Shown here one piece after another: positions 1 to 4,100 of a stretch of 6,004 nt of DNA. The position numbers were made by a program, and so were the translations under genes. A model generated the notes under the pieces. The model was given only the letters and a program-made list of their open reading frames with translations, searched no databases and was not told where the DNA came from. The DNA is taken from the NCBI GenBank assembly GCA_947057505.1, contig CAMSEM010000077.1:1-6004 (forward strand), in the 5' to 3' direction. The stretch's first letter is position 1. The number at the start of each line of letters is the position of its first letter. The stretch is from an uncultured Clostridium sp. Lineage in GTDB: Bacteria; Bacillota; Clostridia; TANB77; CAG-508.

Positions 1-419
1 CATTTTTTACAATTTCTTATACATTTGCTGCAAATAACGGTATGGATAATGCTGTAAATGGCGTTAGAAATTTTGTTGGTGGTACTGAAAATGTAGTAGA
101 AGATGCTGCAAAAGGTGCTGCTGATGGTATTAGAAGCGGAATTAACGGACTTGAAAATGGTGCACAAAATGTAACTGAAGATGTAAAAAATGGTATAGAT
201 AATGGTACTAATATGGGTGAAAATAATAATGGTAATGGCTATACAGCAACTAGAACATCTGCAGATGCTGGTAATAATATGTTAGCTAATATTTCTAGTA
301 ATGTATGGACATGGTTAATTATTGCTATTGTTGGTATTGTAATTGTTGCAATGGTTATGTATTATGCAAAACAAAATAATACTACAACTTATTATAATGA
401 TGATGATAACGATAAGTAA
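1..419 (+). CDS. Small exported Asn/Gly-rich protein with C-terminal membrane anchor (5' partial)
   Basis: I do not recognise the family. The reading frame is open from base 3 with no upstream stop, and the residues before the first in-window ATG (position 42) read FFTISYTFAANNG. This looks like the end of a signal peptide with a cleavage site near the Ala-Ala, so the gene starts outside the window and ATG 42 is not the true start. Numbering from that Met, residues 1-85 are rich in Asn, Gly, Asp and Glu and contain a degenerate 16-residue repeat. Residues about 88-108 are a hydrophobic stretch (WLIIAIVGIVIVAMVMYY), predicted to be a membrane helix. The tail is Asn/Thr-rich and ends in DDDNDK. 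The likely topology is a short extracellular domain tethered by a C-terminal helix with an acidic cytoplasmic end. A strong hairpin terminator follows the stop directly, so this is the last gene of its transcript. Function unknown. Confidence 0.75.
   Translation, partial: FFTISYTFAANNGMDNAVNGVRNFVGGTENVVEDAAKGAADGIRSGINGLENGAQNVTEDVKNGIDNGTNMGENNNGNGYTATRTSADAGNNMLANISSNVWTWLIIAIVGIVIVAMVMYYAKQNNTTTYYNDDDNDK
81..206 (+). repeat. Degenerate 16-residue protein repeat, two copies
   Basis: Two copies of a 16-residue unit lie within the exported protein, at bases 81-128 (GTENVVEDAAKGAADG) and 159-206 (GAQNVTEDVKNGIDNG). They share G1, N4, V5, E7, D8, G12 and G16. The spacing of hydrophobic and acidic residues would suit an amphipathic or extended surface segment. 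The repeat is visible in protein only; the DNA copies have diverged. Confidence 0.45.
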
Positions 420-436
420 ATTATTTACAATTTTTT

Positions 437-496
437 AAGCACTATATATAACTAGACTTTCTTTTTTAGAGTTTCGTTATATATGGTGTTTTTTTT
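437..496 (+). terminator. Rho-independent terminator of the exported-protein gene
   Basis: The arm at 440-452 (CACTATATATAAC) pairs with 476-488 (GTTATATATGGTG) over 13 bp with one G-U, extendable outward to 437. An inner 5-bp stem, 456-460 with 468-472, sits inside the loop. The structure is followed at once by eight T (489-496). It lies 20 bases after the stop at 417-419. Confidence 0.85.
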
Positions 497-508
497 ACTT
501 GACAAATG

Positions 509-517
509 TGTTATACT
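509..517 (+). promoter_or_regulatory. Candidate extended -10 promoter for smpB
   Basis: TG-T-TATACT (509-517) is a good extended -10 element for a SigA-type polymerase. The TTGACA at 499-504 lies only 7 bases upstream of TATACT, too close to serve as its -35. The region at normal spacing is T-rich without a consensus. Transcription would start near base 524, at the first copy of the 17-bp leader repeat. Since a terminator ends at 496, smpB needs a promoter about here. Confidence 0.5.
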
Positions 518-559
518 TAAGTTAGCCGTTAGGAGTGAAACGACTTTACGGATAACTTA
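518..559 (+). promoter_or_regulatory. Imperfect hairpin in the smpB leader
   Basis: Bases 518-529 (TAAGTTAGCCGT) pair with 548-559 (ACGGATAACTTA) over 12 positions with a single mismatch (525 with 552). The loop is 18 bases and holds TAGGAG of the first leader repeat. No T-run follows, so it is not a terminator. If transcription starts near 524 only the inner CCGT/ACGG part would be in the RNA, so the symmetry may instead act in DNA as an operator. Confidence 0.4.
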
Positions 560-612
560 TGCAAATGAGCAAAGCGAATTTGTATACCTTAGAAAAGCCG
601 TTAGGAGTGAAA
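524..612 (+). repeat. 17-bp direct repeat in the smpB leader
   Basis: AGCCGTTAGGAGTGAAA occurs exactly at 524-540 and again at 596-612, 72 bases apart. The second copy runs into the smpB ribosome binding site (AAAGGAG, 610-616). The first includes TAGGAG but has no start codon at useful spacing. An in-frame reading from ATG 559 or 565 would add about 21-23 residues to SmpB, but those codons lack a well-placed Shine-Dalgarno. The repeat could be a regulatory element or a tandem duplication of the gene's 5' region. Confidence 0.7.
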
Positions 613-627
613 GGAGTTTTTACATAT

Positions 628-1081
628 ATGTCTAAAAAAATAATTGCTACTAATCCAGTAGCCAAACATAATTATACAATTATTGATACTTATGAAGCAG
701 GTATTGTACTTTCTGGTACAGAAATTAAATCTATTCGTAATCGGTAAAGTAAATTTAAAAGATAGCTATGCTAATATCAAAAATGGCGAGGCTTTTATTT
801 ATAGTATGCATATTAGCCCATATGAGCAAGGCAATATTTTTAATAAAAATCCTCTAAGAGATAGAAAATTATTACTAAATAAAAGTGAAATTAATAAGTT
901 AATTGGTTTAATAAAGCAAAAAGGTTATACCTTGGTTCCTATGAGTTTATATTTTTCTGGCAATTTTGTAAAAGTAGAACTAGGGGTTGGCAAAGGTAAA
1001 AAGTTATATGATAAGCGTGAAGATATTGCAAAAAAAGATGCTCAAATGCGTATTAGAAGAGAACTTGGTAAAAATATTTAA
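628..1081 (+). CDS. smpB: SsrA-binding protein SmpB, interrupted by a +1 frameshift at base 742
   Basis: SmpB binds tmRNA (SsrA) and delivers it to stalled ribosomes, where its C-terminal tail reads the empty decoding site in trans-translation. Bases 628-741 encode 38 residues from MSKKIIATNP to ...EAGIVLSGTEIKSIRN. Bases 743-1078 encode the next 112, GKVNLKDSYA through the hallmark MHISPYEQGN, PLRDRKLLLN and KGKKLYDKREDIAKKDA blocks to ...ELGKNI. Joined, they give 150 residues, the usual SmpB length, in family order with nothing missing. The two halves are in different frames because of an extra C at 742; in the conventional frame translation ends at UAA 745-747 after 39 residues. Start ATG 628 matches the usual SmpB N-terminus and has AAAGGAG at 610-616. 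The downstream half shows no decay. It is a single gene with its own leader and terminator. The identity is certain; whether the full protein is made depends on whether the extra base is real and bypassed. Confidence 0.93.
736..748 (+). other. +1 frameshift site in smpB (AAT-CGG-TAA)
   Basis: The conventional frame reads CGT AAT CGG TAA. Omitting C742 gives CGT AAT GGT AAA, that is R-N-G-K, which matches the conserved SmpB context (SxRxGKxNL). The CGG is the only CGG in the smpB coding region in any frame, and the next codon is a stop. Slippage on the stop, as in prfB, would give N-R-K and lose the conserved glycine. Skipping C742 with CGG in the A site restores it. Confidence 0.85.
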
Positions 1082-1130
1082 AAAACAAATCGACAAATTT
1101 CAAAACTTAAAAATTTGCCGATTTGTTTTT
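1081..1130. terminator. Bidirectional terminator between convergent smpB and fba
   Basis: Arms 1081-1100 and 1111-1130 pair over 20 bp with one mismatch (1093 with 1118) and a 10-base loop. The right arm ends in a T-run, continuing to 1131, that serves smpB. The left arm begins in an A-run (1080-1085) that becomes a U-run for fba. The smpB stop codon overlaps the first base, and the fba stop lies 5 bases beyond the other end. Confidence 0.9.
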
Positions 1131-1135
1131 TACTC

Positions 1136-2066
1136 TTATGCTTTATTGCTTGAGCCAAATACATCTCTAATTTTATGTTGTACTGTTTGTGTAATTAACT
1201 CTCTTGCAGGTGTTAAATATTTTCTAGGGTCAAATGCAGATGGATCTTCTGCAAATGCTTTTCTAATAGCCCCTGTCATTGCTAAACGTAAATCTGTATC
1301 TACGTTAATTTTAGAAACTCCAGAAATACTTGCTTCATGTAATATTTCATCTGGCACACCTTTTGCTCCTGGAATGTCTCCCCCATATTGATTACACATT
1401 TCTACTAATTCTGGAATAACTGTAGAAGCACCATGTAATACAATTGGTGTATGTGGTAATTCTTGTTTTACTTTTTGTAAAATATCAAATCTTAATTTTG
1501 CTTCTCCTTTAAATTTATATGCTCCATGACTTGTTCCTATTGCAATTGCTAAAGAATCGCATTTTGTTCTTTCTACAAATTCTTTTGCTTGCATTGGGTC
1601 TGTATACATAGCATCTGCTGCTGAAACATTTACTTCATCTTCTATTCCTGCTAATTTTCCAAGCTCTGCCTCTACTACAACTCCTTTACTATGTGCATAT
1701 TCTACTACTTTTTTAGTTAATGCAACATTTTTTTCAAAGTCATATTTAGAGCCATCTATCATAACAGATGAAAATCCATGATCAATACACATTTTACAAG
1801 TTTCAAAATCTGCTCCATGGTCTAAGTGTAGCGCAATTGGAATATCATGTTCTTCTAGGGCTGCCTCCACCATTTTCTTTAAATAACCAATTCTTGCATA
1901 TTTAATTGCACTAGAAGATGCTTGTAAAATAACTGGTGAGTTTTCTTTTGCTGCTGCATCTACAATAGCTTGTATAATTTCCATATTATTTACATTAAAT
2001 GCTCCGAATAGCAAAGTGTTCTTTCATAGATTTTTCAAACATATCCTTGGTTGTTACTAATGACAT
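1136..2066 (-). CDS. fba: Class II fructose-1,6-bisphosphate aldolase, interrupted by a +1 frameshift at base 2006
   Basis: This cytoplasmic zinc enzyme of glycolysis and gluconeogenesis splits fructose 1,6-bisphosphate into dihydroxyacetone phosphate and glyceraldehyde 3-phosphate. The start is ATG 2066-2064, with AAAGGAGG 2083-2076 upstream at 9-base spacing. It encodes MSLVTTKDMFEKSMKEHFAI, then an extra C (complement of G2006) shifts the frame, and GAFNVNNMEIIQ... continues to the stop at 1136-1138. Joined, the protein is 309 residues, normal for the Bacillus-type class IIB enzyme. Visible active-site parts, in joined numbering, are HLDHGAD with H80, catalytic Asp82 and Zn ligand His83; VEAELG with Glu134; GTSHGAYK with Zn ligand His180; LHGAST with Zn ligand His211; and the phosphate-binding NVDTDLR. 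Without the shift, translation stops at TAA 1997-1995 after 23 residues. A search starting only from in-frame codons would wrongly begin at TTG 2014. It is a single gene with a consensus promoter. Identity is certain; expression across the shift is unproven. Confidence 0.95.
1995..2009 (-). other. +1 frameshift site in fba (ATT-CGG-AGC-ATT-TAA)
   Basis: On the minus strand the conventional frame reads ATT CGG AGC ATT TAA. Dropping the C (base 2006) gives ATT GGA GCA TTT AAT, that is I-G-A-F-N, the conserved aldolase sequence. CGG occurs nowhere else in this gene in any frame. The layout matches the smpB site: a codon ending in T, then CGG whose last two bases begin a conserved GGN glycine codon. 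Confidence 0.85.
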
Positions 2067-2099
2067 AATTAAAATCCTCCTTTGTTTTATGATATACAC

Positions 2100-2128
2100 A
2101 TTTTATTGCTAATTAGAAAAAATGTCAA
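2100..2128 (-). promoter_or_regulatory. Consensus vegetative promoter of fba
   Basis: On the minus strand a perfect TTGACA (2128-2123) is followed after exactly 17 bases by TAAAAT (2105-2100). The start of transcription would be near 2093, about 27 bases before the fba start codon, with the AAAGGAGG site between. This is a strong housekeeping SigA-type promoter, as expected for glycolysis. Confidence 0.85.
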
Positions 2129-2154
2129 TATATTAAAAATAAATGTGTTTTTAA

Positions 2155-2184
2155 TTGACATAATAGGTATAAACATGATACAAT
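2155..2184 (+). promoter_or_regulatory. Promoter of the beta-CASP gene
   Basis: A perfect TTGACA (2155-2160), an 18-base spacer and TACAAT (2179-2184), with TG at 2176-2177 making an extended -10. It is divergent from the fba promoter, with the two -35 boxes 26 bases apart, so a regulator binding between them could affect both genes. Confidence 0.8.
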
Positions 2185-2192
2185 TTAATTGC

Positions 2193-2205
2193 TTGTAAAT
2201 TACAA
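2193..2205. promoter_or_regulatory. Palindrome at the start of the beta-CASP transcript
   Basis: TTGTAA-A-TTACAA is a perfect 6-bp inverted repeat with a one-base centre, 9 bases after the -10 box and thus over the expected transcription start. The position suits a repressor operator. I cannot name the regulator, and in such AT-rich DNA it may be chance. Confidence 0.3.
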
Positions 2206-2220
2206 ATTATTTTAAATTTA

Positions 2221-2240
2221 GCCAATATAACTATATTGGC
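2221..2240 (+). promoter_or_regulatory. Stem-loop just upstream of the beta-CASP ribosome binding site
   Basis: GCCAATAT (2221-2228) pairs with ATATTGGC (2233-2240) around a 4-base loop. It ends 3 bases before AAGGAGG (2244-2250), which is 7 bases from ATG 2258. No T-run follows, so it is not a terminator. It may stabilise the mRNA 5' end or be a protein or nuclease target; an autoregulatory site would be in keeping with an RNA nuclease gene. Confidence 0.5.
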
Positions 2241-2257
2241 AGTAAGGAGGAATTTTT

Positions 2258-3676
2258 ATGGGTTCTAAAAATCGGTTTTACATGGATGTGCAAACATTAA
2301 ACAGTGGTGTTACTGGTTCTTGCCATTTGTGTATTGTAAAGTATCCCGATGGCACCACTACGCGGTTTATTGTAGACTGTGGCCTTTTTGAAGGCAGAGA
2401 AGAAACTGGTAGTGAGAACAAAACTTTTCCATTTAATGCAGATGGTATTGAGTTTGCTCTTATTACTCACAATCACATTGACCATGTAGGTAGACTGCCC
2501 TTGCTCTGTAAACAAGGTTTTCGTGGGAATATTTATACTTCCCCACCCACTTCCAATCTTTTGGTACTTGCCTTGGACGATAGCTATCGTGTTTTAAAGG
2601 ATACTGCCAAAAGAAGGCATGAAAGCATTTTGTATAAAGAGGAAGATGTTGCTCAAGCATTATCTCTTGTAAAGCCCATCCCTTTCGAAGAGAAGCTTCA
2701 AGTTGATGAGCACATTGCAGTAACTTTGTTTATTAATGGTCACTTGCCTGGTGCTGCACTCATCTTGGTAGAAATTTCTTATCCTGGGGAGCAACCTATT
2801 AACTGGCTGTTTACTGGGGACTACAATGACAAGAATGTGTTTTTTGATGTTCCTAAGCTTCCTGAAAGAGTTCTTAATTTGCCATTAAATGTTATGATTG
2901 AAAGCACTTATGGTGATATGGATTCTACGGAAACGATTCCATGCTTTGAGGAAAATATTCTGGCAGCTTTGGAGCACCGTTCTACTATCGTCGTTCCAGT
3001 ATTTTCGCTTGGTCGCTCTCAGGAAATTTTGTATGTCTTGAGAAAATTGCAAGATGATGGAAAACTTTCAAAAGAAATTCCCATCTATTTTGATGGAAAA
3101 CTGGCACATCGTTATACTAGGCTTTACCTTGATGGTATGCTTGGTATTCGGGAAGATATGCTTGACTTTTTGCCTTATAGTTTGACGTATGTAAATGCAG
3201 AGAACCGTAACTATGTTTTAGAAGATGCAAATGCTAAGATTATTCTTACTACCTCTGGTATGGGTTCTTATGGACCTGCTCCTCGGTATATTGCTACCTT
3301 TGTAAAACAGAAAAATGCTTTCATTCACTTTACAGGCTATACTGCTGAAGGTACTCTTGGAAGTAACTTAAAGCAAACTCCTATTGGTGAAACGGTAAAT
3401 GTTGGAGGTCTTTATCTAATAAAACGTGCACAAGTGCAAGATACTACTCAGTATTCTGCACACATCAAGGCAAATGGATTGATTGGATTTTTGCAGCAGT
3501 TTACCCATCTTAACTTTGTAGGTGTCAATCATGGTGAAGAAGAAACCAAAGAAATCTTTGCTAAACGTGTTTTAAAACAGGTAAAAACCAAAGATGTTGG
3601 CATTGCAAACAGTGAAACTTTCTTTAGGGTTTCTCCCTATCACTTGATTAAAACTATGACCACAAAATTCCAATAA
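2258..3676 (+). CDS. MBL-fold beta-CASP nuclease-like protein (CPSF/RNase family)
   Basis: This 472-residue protein has a metallo-beta-lactamase fold with an inserted beta-CASP domain, the architecture of zinc-dependent RNA nucleases such as archaeal and bacterial CPSF73-like enzymes and RNase J relatives. MBL motifs seen: Asp40 in FIVDCGLFEG, the HxHxDH motif H71-N-H73-I-D75-H76, His162 in INGHLPGAA and Asp188 in FTGDYN. Beta-CASP features: Glu215 in MIESTYGD, PVFSLGRSQEIL (247-258), TTSGMGSYGP (331-340), FTGYTAEGTLG (358-368), His402 in QYSAHIKANG and His425 in VGVNHGEEE. All expected ligands are present, so it should be active. The RNase J C-terminal domain is absent, so I would not call it rnjA. 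Start ATG 2258 has AAGGAGG 7 bases upstream. Base composition is less AT-rich than its neighbours, and it alone uses CGG codons (residues 6, 36, 297, 343), which suggests horizontal transfer. RNA cleavage is inferred from the family. Confidence 0.88.
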   Translation: MGSKNRFYMDVQTLNSGVTGSCHLCIVKYPDGTTTRFIVDCGLFEGREETGSENKTFPFNADGIEFALITHNHIDHVGRLPLLCKQGFRGNIYTSPPTSNLLVLALDDSYRVLKDTAKRRHESILYKEEDVAQALSLVKPIPFEEKLQVDEHIAVTLFINGHLPGAALILVEISYPGEQPINWLFTGDYNDKNVFFDVPKLPERVLNLPLNVMIESTYGDMDSTETIPCFEENILAALEHRSTIVVPVFSLGRSQEILYVLRKLQDDGKLSKEIPIYFDGKLAHRYTRLYLDGMLGIREDMLDFLPYSLTYVNAENRNYVLEDANAKIILTTSGMGSYGPAPRYIATFVKQKNAFIHFTGYTAEGTLGSNLKQTPIGETVNVGGLYLIKRAQVQDTTQYSAHIKANGLIGFLQQFTHLNFVGVNHGEEETKEIFAKRVLKQVKTKDVGIANSETFFRVSPYHLIKTMTTKFQ

Positions 3677-3686
3677 TGAAAAATGT

Positions 3687-3719
3687 AAAAGGAGCTTTCT
3701 TTTTGAGAGCTCCTTTTCT
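3687..3719. terminator. Terminator after the beta-CASP gene
   Basis: AAAAGGAGCT (3687-3696) pairs perfectly with AGCTCCTTTT (3708-3717), and three further inner pairs are possible (one is U-G). It begins 10 bases after the stop codon. The T-run is short (TTTTCT). With A-rich sequence on the left arm it may also stop transcripts of the opposing DUF1540 gene, for which I see no other terminator. Confidence 0.8.
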
Positions 3720-3794
3720 ATTGCAAAATTGTTGTTATTTTTTCGTGCTTTACTTATTAATATGCTATTTTACTACCACATCAGTTTTTTATTT

Positions 3795-3965
3795 TTAATG
3801 ATTGCTCTCATATTTGTAACTACTACACATTGATTCATCAGATTGTTTTGTATCACATCCAATAATTGGTGTTACAATAATTTGCTCTAATTTACATTCT
3901 TGGCATTGTTTATCATTATGCTTACAACTTGTTACAGTACAATTTATTTTTTGATTTTTTTCCAT
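3795..3965 (-). CDS. DUF1540-family small Cys-rich protein
   Basis: This 56-residue protein begins MEKNQKINCTVTSCKHND and contains six cysteines (9, 14, 21, 24, 37, 47). The N-terminal C-x4-C-x(H)N-x4-C pattern followed by an I-I-V stretch and a late C-x-S-Y matches DUF1540, a short domain common in Clostridia and Bacilli with no established biochemical role. The Cys and His residues could bind a metal; that is inference. Start ATG 3965-3963 has AAAAGGAGG (3983-3975) at 9-base spacing, and the stop is 3797-3795. The upstream sequence resembles a forespore-type promoter. It is monocistronic between converging and same-strand neighbours and is easily missed because of its size. Confidence 0.85.
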   Translation of the reverse strand: MEKNQKINCTVTSCKHNDKQCQECKLEQIIVTPIIGCDTKQSDESMCSSYKYESNH

Positions 3966-3998
3966 AAAAAATAGCCTCCTTTTATCGTTGTTTATTAT

Positions 3999-4028
3999 TA
4001 GTATGGCTATTTTTTATAATTTTATGAA
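3999..4028 (-). promoter_or_regulatory. Candidate SigF/SigG-like (forespore) promoter for the DUF1540 gene
   Basis: On the minus strand TTCATA (4028-4023), 17 bases, then CATACTA (4005-3999). In Bacillus, SigG/SigF promoters have -35 near GHATR and -10 near CATACTA, so the -10 match is exact and the -35 match partial. Transcription would start near 3992, just before the ribosome binding site. AT-rich sequence makes chance matches possible, and no other sporulation gene is in the window. Confidence 0.35.
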
Positions 4029-4038
4029 ATTTTTAAGT

Positions 4039-4076
4039 AAAAGTAATTTTTTTATTTTATATTTGTAATTACTTTT
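4039..4076 (-). terminator. Probable weak terminator of the FUSC gene
   Basis: AAAAGTAATT (4039-4048) pairs with AATTACTTTT (4067-4076) over 10 bp with an 18-base loop, 24 bases past the FUSC stop. The stem is almost pure A-T and the following U-run is interrupted (TTTTACTT on the minus strand), so termination may be leaky into the DUF1540 gene. Confidence 0.45.
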
Positions 4077-4100
4077 TTCATCTTTTCCTTATAAATACTA

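Noticed and set aside
499..517. TTGACA (499-504) with TATACT (512-517) as a standard -35/-10 pair for smpB.
   Set aside because: The spacer is only 7 bases; about 17 is needed. The extended -10 reading is preferred.
559..627. SmpB starting at ATG 559 or 565 with a 21-23 residue extension.
   Set aside because: No ribosome binding site at proper spacing, and SmpB proteins normally begin at the MSKKIIATN position, which has AAAGGAG upstream.
736..748. prfB-type slippage on the stop codon in smpB.
   Set aside because: It would give N-R-K in place of the conserved N-G-K and could not explain fba, whose stop is four codons further on.
987..1391. Plus-strand reading frame spanning the end of smpB and the start of the convergent fba region.
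   Set aside because: It crosses the terminator and is antisense to the aldolase; the protein has no recognisable features.
736..2009. Reassignment of CGG or UAA to another amino acid as the cure for both genes.
   Set aside because: Reading CGG or the stop as sense does not restore the frame; the downstream family sequence is in the +1 frame.
2297..2660. Two minus-strand reading frames inside the beta-CASP gene.
   Set aside because: They are shadows of a gene with complete catalytic motifs on the other strand.
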